DNA of 64,000 nucleotides. Origin: Streptomyces sp. NBC_01268 (GTDB lineage: Bacteria > Actinomycetota > Actinomycetes > Streptomycetales > Streptomycetaceae). Positions within the stretch are counted from its first letter, which is position 1. Every line of letters starts with the position of its first letter. Location of the stretch: NCBI RefSeq assembly GCF_036240795.1, contig NZ_CP108454.1, positions 8,430,001 through 8,494,000 on the forward strand, in the 5' to 3' direction. A program made the position numbers and the translations under genes. The notes under the pieces were generated by a model that saw only the letters and a program-made list of their open reading frames with translations, was not told the origin of the DNA and did not search any database. Shown here one piece after another: positions 27,978 through 36,372 of the stretch.

Positions 27978-28004
27978 TTCAGGACCTTCAGGAATCCTTC
28001 AGGG
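27978..28004 (+). promoter_or_regulatory. TTCAGG direct-repeat cluster, candidate response-regulator operator
   Basis: TTCAGGA at 27978 and 27987 and TTCAGGG at 27998 give start-to-start spacings of 9 and 11 bases, in the 57-base gap between kinase and LCP genes. OmpR-type regulators bind direct repeats spaced about one helical turn. The neighbouring regulator is an inferred, not shown, ligand. Confidence 0.4.
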
Positions 28005-28027
28005 CCGTGCTCCGAGGATCGAGCGGT

Positions 28028-29356
28028 ATGAAGCACCGTCGGGCGAAGAACACCGAGAAGGCGGACCTGAGGGCCGACCGGAGGGGCGAGCGGAGGGCCG
28101 ACCGGCTTGCCGACCCGAGGGCCGCCACCGCCACCAGGGCCGGGGCGACCGGCGCGAGGAGGCGCACGCGCAGGCGGCCCCGGTCGAGAAGGTCCTTGAT
28201 CGTCCGCGCACTGCTATGCACGGGCCTGACCGCCGCCATCTGCGCCGCCGGCGGGGGCTGGTACCTCTACCGGGACCTCTCCCAGAGCATCGGCGTCTCC
28301 ACGGCCCTGGACGACGGCGCGCCCCGCTCGAAGCACGGCGACACCAACATCCTGCTGATGGGCCTGGACAGCCGCAAGGACAACAACGGCGAGGACCTGC
28401 CCGACGCGGTCCTCGACAAGCTCCACGCCGGCAGCTCCGAGATCGGCGGCTACAACACCAACACGCTGATCCTGCTGCACGTGCCCGGCGACGGCTCCCG
28501 GGCCACCGCGCTGTCCGTGCCGCGCGACGACCTCGTCGAGCTCACGGGAGTACCCGGACACGGCAAGGACAAGATCAAGAAGGCGTACGGCATCGCCAAG
28601 TACGAGGCCGAGCGGCAGCTCGCCCGGCGGGGCGTCACCGACCGGCGCACGCTGGAGCACGAGGGCCGCGAGGCGGGCCGCAAGGCCGAGATCCGTACCG
28701 TCCGCGACTTCCTCGGCGTGCCGATCGACCACTTCGCCGAGGTCAACCTGGCCGGCTTCTTCCACATCGCCGACGCCCTCGGCGGCGTCCCCGTCTGCCT
28801 CAACAAGCCGGTCAAGGACCACTACTCCGGCGCCGACTTCCACGCCGGACGCCAGACCCTCGACGGGCAGCAGGCGCTCGCCTTCGTCCGCCAGCGCCAC
28901 GGGCTGCCGCGCGGCGACCTCGACCGCACCCGCCGCCAGCAGGCGTTCCTCGCCTCCGCCGCGCACCAGCTGAACTCCGTGGGCACCTTCACCGACCCCG
29001 GAAAGCTCGTCAAGCTCCTCGACACCGCCAAGAAGGACCTCGTCACGGACAAGGGCTGGGACCTGCTGTCGTTCGTCGAGAAGGCCAAGAACCTCTCCGG
29101 CGGGCACGTCGAGTTCGCCACCCTGCCCATCGCGGGCTTCGACAAGCACAAGGGCGAGGACGTCAACATCGTCGACACGGCACAGGTACGGGACGTGGTG
29201 CGCACCAAGCTGGCGAAGGCCCCCTCGGGCGCACCGGACCCGTCGGCCGCGCCGGGCGCGAAACCGTCCGGGGAGCCCGCCGCGAAACCCCCGGGCGGCG
29301 AGAAGGACGACGGCGTACGCACCCTGGACGGCGGGGGCATCCCGTGCGTGGACTGA
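28028..29356 (+). CDS. LytR-CpsA-Psr (LCP) family cell-wall ligase, 442 aa
   Basis: A very basic cytoplasmic head (about 60 residues of Arg/Ala repeats), one membrane helix (IVRALLCTGLTAAICAAGGG), then an LCP domain: NILLMGLDSR, NTNTLILLHVPGDGSRATAL, SVPRDDLVEL, EVNLAGFFHIADALGGVPVC, DGQQALAFVRQRHG, GDLDRTRRQQAF. The conserved Asp and Arg residues that bind the polyprenyl pyrophosphate and metal are present. LCP enzymes transfer anionic glycopolymers from lipid carrier to peptidoglycan outside the membrane. ATG 28028 is well placed. The 3' end overlaps the FtsW/RodA GTG by 13 bases. Confidence 0.92.
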   Translation: MKHRRAKNTEKADLRADRRGERRADRLADPRAATATRAGATGARRRTRRRPRSRRSLIVRALLCTGLTAAICAAGGGWYLYRDLSQSIGVSTALDDGAPRSKHGDTNILLMGLDSRKDNNGEDLPDAVLDKLHAGSSEIGGYNTNTLILLHVPGDGSRATALSVPRDDLVELTGVPGHGKDKIKKAYGIAKYEAERQLARRGVTDRRTLEHEGREAGRKAEIRTVRDFLGVPIDHFAEVNLAGFFHIADALGGVPVCLNKPVKDHYSGADFHAGRQTLDGQQALAFVRQRHGLPRGDLDRTRRQQAFLASAAHQLNSVGTFTDPGKLVKLLDTAKKDLVTDKGWDLLSFVEKAKNLSGGHVEFATLPIAGFDKHKGEDVNIVDTAQVRDVVRTKLAKAPSGAPDPSAAPGAKPSGEPAAKPPGGEKDDGVRTLDGGGIPCVD

Positions 29357-30741
29357 CCGCCGCGCTCGGCACGCGCCGCCGCGCCGAGGCCGTCCTGCTG
29401 CTGCTCGCCGTCGCGATCCCGGTGTACGGGTACGTGTACACCGGCGTCACGATGACCGCGTCGCCCACCGAAGGGCTCGCCGGGTTCGCCGCCAGCCTGC
29501 TGCTCCTCGCGCTCACCGCCCACCTGGCCGTACGCCGCTGGGCGCCGCGCGCCGACCCGCTGATCCTGCCCATCGCGTTGCTGCTGACCGGCATCGGGCT
29601 CGTCCTGCTGCGCCGCCTGGACATCACGTACGCGAAGAGGTTCGGCGCGGACCCGACCGCGACCGGGCAGCTGCTGTGGACGGTCGTCGGGGTAGCGACG
29701 TGCCTTGCCGTGCTGGCCGTGGTGCGCGACCATCGCCGCCTGCGCCGCTACCTGTACCTGACGATGGCGGTGGCGCTCGTGCTGCTGCTCGCGCCCGCGT
29801 TCTTCCCCGGCGACACCTACGGCGCCAAGCGGTGGGTCTTCCTGGGGCCGCTGTCCTTCCAGCCCGGCGAGTACGTCAAGATCATGATCGCGGTGTTCTT
29901 CGCCGGGCACCTCGTCCTCAACCGCGACGCACTCGCCCTCACCGGCCGCAAGGTCCTCGGCGTCCGGCTGCCGCCCGGACGGCAGTTCGGGCCGATCGTC
30001 ACGGTCTGGCTGATCAGCCTGCTGGTGCTGATCTTCGAACGCGACCTGGGCACCTCGCTGATCTTCTTCGGCATGTTCGTGGTCATGCTCTACGTCGCCA
30101 CCGAGCGCACCAGCTGGATCGTGTGCGGCCTGCTGATGGCGGCCGTCGGCGCGTTCGCCGTCGGCGCCACCGAACCGCACGTCAAGGGCCGTGTGATGGC
30201 GTGGCTGCACCCCATGGACATCTACCTGCCGGTCGAAGAGCGACCCGCGGGCCTCGTCTCCGACCAGGCCGCCCAGGCGCTCTTCGGCTTCGGCAGCGGG
30301 GGCGTCACCGGCACCGGCCTGGGCCTGGGGCACCCCGAGCTCATCGGCTTCGCGGGCCGCAGCGACTTCATCCTCACCACCATCGGCGAGGAACTGGGCC
30401 TGGCCGGCACCATGGCGGTCCTGCTGCTGTACGGACTGCTGGTGCAGCGCGGCATGAAGGCGGCCCTCGGGGTCAGCGATCCCTTCGGCAAGCTCCTGGC
30501 CGTCGGGCTGTCCGCCGCCCTCGCCCTCCAGGTGTTCGTCATCGCGGGCGGGGTTCTCGGCCTGATCCCGATGACCGGCAAGGCGCTGCCCTTCCTCGCC
30601 AAGGGCGGCTCGTCACTGGTCGCCAGCTGGGTGCTGATCGCGCTGCTGCTGAGGGTGAGCGACCGGGCGCCCGAGCCCCTGCCGCCGACGGGGTCGCCTC
30701 GGGACACAGGGGAGCGGGGGCGGTCGGCCGTCATGATGTGA
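29344..30741 (+). CDS. FtsW/RodA/SpoVE (SEDS) family peptidoglycan polymerase, 465 aa
   Basis: Starts at GTG 29344 inside the LCP gene. About ten to twelve membrane helices; SEDS landmarks are TYGAKRWVFLGPLSFQPGEY (outer loop with Lys-Arg-Trp), ERDLGTSLIFFGMFVVMLY, and the late loop GFAGRSDFILTTIGEELGLA followed by GLIPMTGKALPFLAKGGSSL. The invariant Asp and the Pro-Thr/Met-Gly segment are present. SEDS proteins polymerise lipid II, usually with a class B PBP; none is encoded here. The operon regulator-kinase-LCP-SEDS reads as one envelope-growth unit. Confidence 0.93.
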   Translation: MRGLTAALGTRRRAEAVLLLLAVAIPVYGYVYTGVTMTASPTEGLAGFAASLLLLALTAHLAVRRWAPRADPLILPIALLLTGIGLVLLRRLDITYAKRFGADPTATGQLLWTVVGVATCLAVLAVVRDHRRLRRYLYLTMAVALVLLLAPAFFPGDTYGAKRWVFLGPLSFQPGEYVKIMIAVFFAGHLVLNRDALALTGRKVLGVRLPPGRQFGPIVTVWLISLLVLIFERDLGTSLIFFGMFVVMLYVATERTSWIVCGLLMAAVGAFAVGATEPHVKGRVMAWLHPMDIYLPVEERPAGLVSDQAAQALFGFGSGGVTGTGLGLGHPELIGFAGRSDFILTTIGEELGLAGTMAVLLLYGLLVQRGMKAALGVSDPFGKLLAVGLSAALALQVFVIAGGVLGLIPMTGKALPFLAKGGSSLVASWVLIALLLRVSDRAPEPLPPTGSPRDTGERGRSAVMM

Positions 30742-30975
30742 GGGGGCCCTTGATCTGATGGTGGGTCGCTGTCGCCTTCCCGACAGCCGTACCGCAGGCC
30801 ACGGAGGCCTTGCCGTGCACCAGCGGGTTCCGCACCGACCTGGGGCGCGACCGAAGAAGGAACGGGTGGCCTGCGCCGAAGCTCGCGCGGAGCAGTTCCG
30901 GGACTCGTCGGCGCGTGGGCGACGGTCGAGGACGAGCTCCTCGTCAACGCCTGACGGCTGGCTGTCCGTACCGAC
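30742..30975. other. Intergenic stretch, nothing recognised
   Basis: About 230 bases after the SEDS gene. No convincing terminator hairpin or gene was found; short open frames have GC-driven composition. Confidence 0.35.
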
Positions 30976-31335
30976 ATGATTGGGCTATGGACTTCTAGCG
31001 AGAATTCCCTGGTGAGCTTCCGGGCGGACGCCTGCGATGCCATCGACAGTGCAGAGAGTCAATACAGGAGCAGGGTGGGTCAGCTCGAAGCCGATCGCGT
31101 CTACTCGGCGCCACTCCAACCCGTGCCCGTGGGACCTTTGGGCGACGTCCGAGTCAGCTGCGTGCGCGAGGAGCCGGCCACCCGCACCAAGATGCGCTTC
31201 GTGACAGTCCGCTCGGGCAGAATCGTCCTCAGGTTCGTGTACGGACCCATCAACGAGAAAGCCGCCTTCCCGAAAGAAATCGACACCGTGATCAGCACCT
31301 TCGTGAAGAAGGCCGAGGCGAAACCAGTCAAATAG
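30976..31335 (+). CDS. Hypothetical protein, 119 aa, possibly 5'-truncated
   Basis: Starts MIGLWTSSENSLVSFRADAC and continues RVYSAPLQPVPVGPLGDVRV and FVTVRSGRIVLRFVYGPINE, ending in a lysine-rich tail. The beta-rich core with a final amphipathic helix (TVISTFVKKAE) is typical of the C-terminal domain of small actinobacterial lipoproteins. No signal peptide is present, so the N-terminal export part may be lost in the preceding 230 bases. The function is unknown. A GC-rich hairpin follows the stop. Confidence 0.5.
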   Translation: MIGLWTSSENSLVSFRADACDAIDSAESQYRSRVGQLEADRVYSAPLQPVPVGPLGDVRVSCVREEPATRTKMRFVTVRSGRIVLRFVYGPINEKAAFPKEIDTVISTFVKKAEAKPVK

Positions 31336-31344
31336 GCCACCCCG

Positions 31345-31374
31345 AGCCCCACCGCCCCGCCTGGTGGAGGGGCT
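31345..31374 (+). terminator. GC-rich hairpin after the 119-aa gene
   Basis: AGCCCCACC pairs with GGTGGAGGGGCT with one bulge, ten bases past the stop at 31335. There is no T-run, as is common in Streptomyces. Confidence 0.5.
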
Positions 31375-31544
31375 GACCCGCGCTCCCGCTGACAGGTGCG
31401 ATCACGGCGGAGTCTGAAGGGTTCTCGGTGGGAACCCGAGGGTCGGTCGTCGTGCCTCGCAATGTCGGATCGGTAGGTTCGTGGTGAAAGTCGCGGGGCG
31501 AGCGCGACGGCAGCGGACGGGCATGGCCGGGTTGGGCCCCACAG

Positions 31545-32024
31545 TCACGATTGGTCGGGGTGACTGAGTCGCGCCGTCTCTCCGCCGAACGGTAGGCGCG
31601 TGACTCGGCTGGCGAGGAGCCAGGTGTCCTCGATCTTCCGGAACGTGTCCTCGTAGTGGCCCACGTTCGCGGGGAGCCTCGGAGGCACCATGCCATCGGT
31701 GTAGCCGTCGACCCGGTAAGTGGCAAAGTAAGAGGTTGCGGTGGCCGCCGACGCGGAATTCACCGTGACCAGGATGTTCGTAGACATGCGGCGTGACAGC
31801 CGGTCCTTGGGCCGCGAACCGAAGTAGCTGCGGAGTGCCTCACGCCCTTCCACTCTGCGGTCACCGTGAGGCCACTCCCACACCCCGTCAGGTGTGAAGA
31901 GGTCCGCGACGCTGCTCGGATCTCCCAGGTCAAGGCGGTGTACGAACTCGATGATCAGACGCTCGCAGGCTCGCTCGGCGAAGAGACGTTCCATCGGGTC
32001 AAGGGCTTCAGTCGACATCGTCAA
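31545..32024 (-). CDS. NTF2-like / SnoaL-type protein, 159 aa
   Basis: Reads FAERACERLIIEFVHRLDLG, SSVADLFTPDGVWEWPHGDR, EGREALRSYFGSRP and then strand-rich NILVTVNSASAATATSYFAT, ending with a charged tail. The pattern 'helix, D-L-F-x-x-D-G-x-W, R-E-A-L-R-x-Y-F' is the SnoaL-like fold (nuclear transport factor 2 superfamily) used by small hydrolases, isomerases and ring-hydroxylating small subunits. Likely a stand-alone enzyme on a small hydrophobic ligand; the substrate is unknown. ATG 32024. Confidence 0.82.
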   Translation of the reverse strand: MTMSTEALDPMERLFAERACERLIIEFVHRLDLGDPSSVADLFTPDGVWEWPHGDRRVEGREALRSYFGSRPKDRLSRRMSTNILVTVNSASAATATSYFATYRVDGYTDGMVPPRLPANVGHYEDTFRKIEDTWLLASRVTRLPFGGETARLSHPDQS

Positions 32025-32280
32025 TTGCTACCAGCTCTGCATGGGGAATCGCGATGGCTTTTTGCTGCCGATCCCTCTGATCGTGGACGCGACGCCGTCT
32101 TTGACGTGGCACGACAGTCAGATCCCGCTCTCGACAGGTCGCTCCAGGAGTGCGCGGGTGGAGTTCGCATACCGGATCGCGGTCTTCTCGTCCCGGCCGA
32201 AGACCTAACGAGCTCGTGCACGGTAAGCGGTGTGACGTCGAGTCTCGAGTGGTTGATCATGGTCAGGGCTGTCGACCGAT

Positions 32281-33015
32281 GTGATCGGTGAACTCGTTGC
32301 TGAGTTGGGCCCGTTGTGGCATGAGCGTCACGGGGCCAAGCTGGCATCTCGACCGCGGAAGCGAGCTGTGGGAGCCGGTGCGAAGCACCGGTTCGTGTTC
32401 GTCGACCGGCTCCTGGCCGTCCTCGTCGATCTCCGCCACGGGGCCACTCACGACGTGCTGGCCTGCTGGTTCGCAGTGGACCGCTCCACCATCACCCGGG
32501 CCATCGGCGAGATGTGGCCCTTGCTTGCCGAGCGGGGATGCGCGATCGGCCCCGGCGTCCGGCTGTGAACTCTGGCCGAAGTCATCGACCACCTCGGCGC
32601 CAGTGGGCAGGCCGGCATCATCGACGGCACCGAGATCCGGGTCCGACGGCTGGCCACCTGACGCAAGGACCGGGACAAGTTCATCTCGGGGAAGAACAAG
32701 CAGAACGCCGTCAAGGCCATGGTCCTCACCGACCAGAAGGGGCGGGTGCTGTTCTGCAGCCCAGCCAGGCCAGGCAGCTGCGCGGACATCACCCATGCTC
32801 GCCAGTTAGGGCTGGTCAAGCTCCTGGCGGACGGCCCAGCGGTGGAGATCCTCGCGGACGCCGGCTATCAAGGCCTCGGCGCCCAGACCGGCGGACGCGT
32901 GGTCACACCACCACACCGCAAGTTCAAGAAGGACGCCCCGGACTGGTACGAGGAAATGCATGAACGGCAGCGCAAGGCGCATTCATCCGGGCGGATCCGC
33001 GTGGAGCACGACATC
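32281..33015 (+). pseudogene. DDE_Tnp_4-type transposase with two in-frame TGA codons
   Basis: One frame runs from 32281 through FVFVDRLLAVLVDLRHGATH, WFAVDRSTITRAIGEMWPLL, TGA at 32566, AEVIDHLGASGQAGIIDGTE, TGA at 32659, DKFISGKNKQNAVKAMVLTD and VEILADAGYQGLGAQTGGRV to RIRVEH. Both TGAs sit where the family has Arg (CGA to TGA needs one change). The C-terminal 60 residues are missing after about 33015. It is related to the copy in the IS at 16473-17540, which has Asp/Glu blocks in the same order. Confidence 0.85.
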
Positions 33016-33059
33016 ACTCAGAGCACGGGCGCGAACAGGGGACCTCCGGACGCCGGCAG

Positions 33060-33384
33060 TGTTCCTGGTCGGGCAGGGTGACCGGCTCGACGCCCTGGGC
33101 CTGCAAGAAGTCGAACGCGGCGAAGTGGGACGGCTACCGGGCGGCCAGGGCAGGGCGGCGGGTGGCGGTCCGGTGCTGCAACGCCTCAGGCGACAGCCGG
33201 CCCGCTTCCGGATCCCACACCAGCGGCGCACCGTTCAGGGCCAAGCTGTCCGGCAGCTACTGCTCGACGGCCGCGCGCGGTCGGGGAACCGGTCCTGGAT
33301 CAGAGATCCGCACCGGGTCTGCATCAGGACCGGGCCGCACGGTCCAGCAGGGATGAAGATCAGGGTGCGGTGCCCGTCAAGCTT
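33060..33384 (-). pseudogene. ATP-dependent DNA ligase fragment
   Basis: Reading the minus strand from 33384: the nucleotidylation motif KLDGHR, then TLIFIPAGPCGPVLMQTRCG, SLIQDRFPD, then in another frame LNGAPLVWDPEAGRLSPEAL and QHRTATRRPALAA, then SHFAAFDFLQAQGVEPVT. This order (K-x-D-G-x-R, 'RRGS..QDRFPD', 'DGELVVWD..GRL.FEALQ', 'FAFDLLQ') is that of the adenylation domain of bacterial ATP-dependent DNA ligases. At least two frameshifts, no N- or C-terminus. It lies between a transposase relic and a phage relic. Confidence 0.7.
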
Positions 33385-33440
33385 CCGTTATGCCCTGTTG
33401 AACGGTCCGTGTGGGCGGCCGAAGACCGAGGTGTCCGGCC

Positions 33441-33601
33441 CCGGCGGGGGAGCGGTCCGTCTCGACCACGTCGGCCTCGCCGAGCTGAACAAGCTCATCA
33501 CGACCGCCGGCGACCCAGACCCCGACGAGACGGACGACGCCGAAGACCTCCGCTACGTCGACGAAGACGAGGATGAGGAAGACGACGGCGACACGGCCTG
33601 A
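33441..33601 (+). pseudogene. C-terminal piece of a phage-type gene with acidic tail
   Basis: Open frame ending AVRLDHVGLAELNKLITTAG then an extremely acidic tail (DPDETDDAEDLRYVDEDEDE) and TGA at 33599. It has no start of its own. It overlaps by about 28 bases the start of the terminase relic, as expected for the gene just upstream of a large terminase in a packaging cluster. The family is unknown. Confidence 0.4.
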
Positions 33602-34290
33602 CCTCGGCCCCGACGTTGCCTCCGAGGCCGACGAGATGATCCGGCTGATCGCCGCCTGCCGGAAGATGCGCCGCGCCGAGCGCCGCCGCGTCGCCCGCCG
33701 CGCCAGCCCCGAACTGCGCACCGCGCTCGCCGAGGTTGAGTACGCCATCGCACTGGAGCGCTCTCCGGGGGCGATGGCTGCGATCCTCACCGATGGCCGG
33801 GAGATGTAGGCGGCGAACCTTGCGCTGATCGACCAGCCGTTCCAGCGCATGGCGCGCGGCGAGCAGAGCAAGGCCCTGATCACCATGCCGCCGCGGCACG
33901 GCAAGTCCCGCCGCGCCGCGCGGTGGGCTCCGCTCTGGTACCTCGCCCGGCGGTTCGACCTCGTCAACCCCGACACCGGCGACCGCATCGAAGGCGGCCT
34001 TGTCGCAGCAGGTGTCGGAGGCGGCCTCACTGGCAAGGGCGTCAGCGGTCTTCGAGCCGGCGTGCAGGGCAAGGCCGATGCGGGATCCGTAGGTCTGGAT
34101 GGCGTCGCGGATCCAGCGGGAGTGCTCTTCGGCGAGGTCGGCACCGTAGGAGGCGATCATGATGCGGTGGTCGGGGTGCGCCCACTTGGCGATCGTCGAC
34201 GACCCGATCAAGGACGCCGCCGACGCCTAGTCGACGACGGTGCGTCGCCGTCGCTGGGGGTGGTGGACCTCCGTGCGTCGGGCTGCGCCG
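33573..34290 (+). pseudogene. Phage large-terminase relic with an internal inverted block
   Basis: ATG 33573 opens a terminase N-terminus (RRVARRASPELRTALAEVEY, ALERSPGAMAAILTDGREM), TAG at 33807, then in the same frame LALIDQPFQRMARGEQSKAL and the Walker A ITMPPRHGKSRRAARWAPLW. It continues FDLVNPDTGDRIEGGLVAAG and GGGLTGKG. Next comes a stretch that is coding only on the minus strand (HPDHRIMIASYGADLAEEHS, RWIRDAIQTYGSRIGL). The plus strand then resumes with LAIVDDPIKDAADA, TAG at 34228, and a WWTSV piece. The inverted block normally sits between 'WYLARR' and 'RFDL'. Not functional. Confidence 0.75.
34055..34196 (-). other. Inverted segment of the terminase gene
   Basis: On the minus strand this segment encodes HPDHRIMIASYGADLAEEHS RWIRD and GSRIGLALHAGSKTAD, which belongs between the two plus-strand halves of the terminase relic. 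Its orientation is opposite to both flanks. Confidence 0.65.
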
Positions 34291-34703
34291 CCGGCCGCCG
34301 TGCCGCTGACGGCGACGGCGGCACGGCGGCCCCGTCTCTTCCGCGGCGCCCCGGTCTCTTCCGCGGCGGGTTCGTCGTTCCGGGCCGCGCGGGGGTCTGT
34401 GCCGTGTCCTGGTGTTTCGGTTCGTGTCCCGGCTTGTGTCCTTGTTCGTGCTCATGTGATCCCGCAGGCCAACGGGCCTTTCGCGGCCCTGCGCACCGTG
34501 CGGGGCCGCCTGCGGCGCGGCCTTGGCGATGCCGGCCGTGTCCTGGACAGCGCATGGAGGCCTCGGGGGTCACCCCGGAGACGGGGCTCGCTCACACCGG
34601 CGAGAAGAGCGGGTCCCGCCCGGCATCCGAGGTCTGGAACCGCTCGGCGAGCACCAGCCTCGAGTAGCTCCCATCCCGCCTTGGCCAGGACAAGGAGAAG
34701 ACC
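34291..34703. other. Stretch without a gene; short direct repeats
   Basis: GTCTCTTCCGCGGCG occurs at 34334 and 34354 (20-bp period), followed by several GTGTCC units between 34390 and 34440. No intact reading frame is convincing; the beginning may hold further terminase debris. Confidence 0.4.
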
Positions 34704-34988
34704 ATGGCTCACCGCCTGCAGTTCGACCCGGCCACGCCCGGGGGTGAGGCGATCGTCGTTCTGTTCAACCTGATCAAGGCCGACGAGGATCCGGGTGGGA
34801 GCTGGAACGGCGGCGACGTCGTCGACACCCTCGGCTACTGGTTCGGTGACCTCGGCGTCGATATCGACGCGGGCCCGATCAGCACGATGAGCCGGGACGA
34901 AGCTCCTGGTGCCGCTGCAGGGCTCGCCCCACCCGGGCGGGCCCTGCGACGTGCGAGGTCACGTGTCGTCAGGCGACGCGGAGCTTGA
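34704..34988 (+). CDS. Small hypothetical protein, about 94 aa
   Basis: ATG 34704 follows AAGGAGAAGACC, a strong ribosome site. The first 65 residues (AHRLQFDPATPGGEAIVVLF, GGDVVDTLGYWFGDLGVDID) are acidic and protein-like. The last 28 are Arg/Ala-rich and may be read-through of non-coding DNA after a frameshift. It lies inside the phage-relic region and may be a phage or plasmid gene of unknown function. Its end overlaps the 3' end of a convergent secreted-protein gene. Confidence 0.5.
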   Translation: MAHRLQFDPATPGGEAIVVLFNLIKADEDPGGSWNGGDVVDTLGYWFGDLGVDIDAGPISTMSRDEAPGAAAGLAPPGRALRRARSRVVRRRGA

Positions 34989-35316
34989 CCTCTGCCTCGT
35001 ACTCGTCGACGAACACCTCACTGAAGTTTTTTCGCACGCCGGAGCCACATGCCTTGATTGTCCGGCTCTGCTCACTCTGGGGCTTGATGGTGACGTGTGC
35101 GCACCGGTTGTCGGGCAGGGTGTCCTCCACCCACCCGTGGACGGTCAGGTGGCCCCACTGGTCGCACGTGAGCTGCCAACTCGCCTCCCCGCCCGTTGTC
35201 CTCGGGTGAGCCGAGGAGGGGCAGGTGACGGCGTAGGCCGTGCCTCCCGTCCCGACCACCATTCCCAGGGCGAGCCCCGCTGCCGCCAGCGCCGCTCCAA
35301 GAGCCCTCTTCACCAC
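34969..35316 (-). CDS. Small secreted protein, 115 aa
   Basis: Typical signal peptide: basic start MVKRA, hydrophobic core LGAALAAAGLALGMVVG, cleavage site near TAYAVT. The mature part of about 85 residues has four Cys (TCPSSAHP, LTCDQWGHL, NRCAHVTI, KACGSG) and alternating strands, suggesting two disulphides in a compact beta domain. It resembles small exported Streptomyces proteins of unknown role. ATG 35316, with the divergent ParB-like relic starting about 170 bases away. Confidence 0.75.
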   Translation of the reverse strand: MVKRALGAALAAAGLALGMVVGTGGTAYAVTCPSSAHPRTTGGEASWQLTCDQWGHLTVHGWVEDTLPDNRCAHVTIKPQSEQSRTIKACGSGVRKNFSEVFVDEYEAEVKLRVA

Positions 35317-35484
35317 GGCTGATCCGCCTTTCGTTCGGCGATGAATGATCAGAACCTAGAGTGGGAGTCGCGGCCGTTGGTCCCCGATCACCACAACGAG
35401 TGATCATCCTTCCTCCGGAAGTGATCACCACGGGCGCCTATCCTCCTGCGGCCCAACCTCCGGCCGACCAGGAGAGACCCAACC

Positions 35485-35880
35485 ATGACGACCACCACCG
35501 GGCCCGCCGGCGCCGTCTCTTGGCGGCCCGCGCCGTGGGGACGTCGGGATGATCCTGGAGAGTTTGGCCGGGAACGGCCAGTTCCGCCCGCTGGTGTCCG
35601 CGAGCAGGAGGACGGGGAGCTGGACGTCTTCGCCGGCAACCACACCTTGTAGGCCCTCCGCCCCACGGTTCCGGCCCCTAGGGCCTGGTCACCCGCGCCG
35701 GCGAGGAGGAGCGCTTGTGCGCCCTCGCCACGTCCGCAAGCGGGTGCCCGCCGCCCAGGTCGCCGTCTGCCAGTGCGACGACGCCACCGCCCGCCGCATC
35801 GTCCTGGCCGATAGCCGCACGAGCGACGCCGGCGGCCACGACGAGGGAGCGCTCGCCACGCTCCTCTCGGGCCTGGATGG
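35485..35880 (+). pseudogene. ParB-like N-terminal domain relic
   Basis: Two frames alternate: LAGNGQFRPLV (frame of 35549), then EQEDGELDVFAGNHTL ending at TAG 35650, then CDDATARRIVLADSRTSDAG and DEGALATLLSGLDG in the first frame again. In intact ParB/Srx-fold proteins these follow each other as 'NGQFRPLVV..dG.ldVvaGnhr', 'DDATARRIVLADNRTSD'. ParB-like proteins of this kind occur next to terminases in actinophage packaging regions. A hairpin follows directly. Confidence 0.65.
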
Positions 35881-35881
35881 T

Positions 35882-35920
35882 GAGGAGTCCCCCGGGCCGT
35901 TTCCGGTCGGGGGGCTCCTC
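35882..35920 (+). terminator. Hairpin after the ParB-like relic
   Basis: GAGGAGTCCCCC pairs with GGGGGGCTCCTC (12 bp with one G-T pair) around a 15-base loop. It lacks a T-run. Confidence 0.6.
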
Positions 35921-36372
35921 GTGTGCGCACCCACGACGGTGCGGGCGGTGTTCACCTGTGGGGGCCCCGGCGGCGGGGGATGCCGGAGGGTTCCGGTGAG
36001 TGAGCGTGTCCCACTCGCTCCACCTCCGTGTGCCCTCGATGCCGCCCGTCATGCACGCGGAAGTGCTGGCGCGCACGGAGCCCCTTGGTCACGGGGTCTG
36101 ACCTGCGGGCCGCTGGCTTTGGACGGTCAGTGGGGACAGGGGTGTGCGGCTCGTGGTCTGGGTGGCCGGCGGGGTCCTGCGGCCACTATCGCCGTCCCCG
36201 CGCCGAGCCGCGCGCGGTGTCCGGTCGGCGGCCAGGGGGGCGTCGGCCGGTGTGGCCTGTCTGTGACCGAGCCCTGTCGGCGTGGTCACGGTGCTGCCGA
36301 CGCGCACCGCGGTTCACCCGCCCGGGTGGTTGGTGGCTGGTGGTTGGCGAGGTTGTGCGGGTTATCGCCTTG
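35921..36372. other. Intergenic stretch with no supported gene
   Basis: High-GC open frames only. A 31-codon frame at 36007-36102 looks faintly protein-like (PVMHAEVLARTEPLGHGV) but has no ribosome site. No repeat of note. Confidence 0.4.

Noticed and set aside
27940..29343. Upstream extension of the SEDS gene frame through the whole LCP gene
   Set aside because: The extension is Arg/Gly/Pro-rich; the SEDS protein starts at GTG 29344 inside the LCP end.
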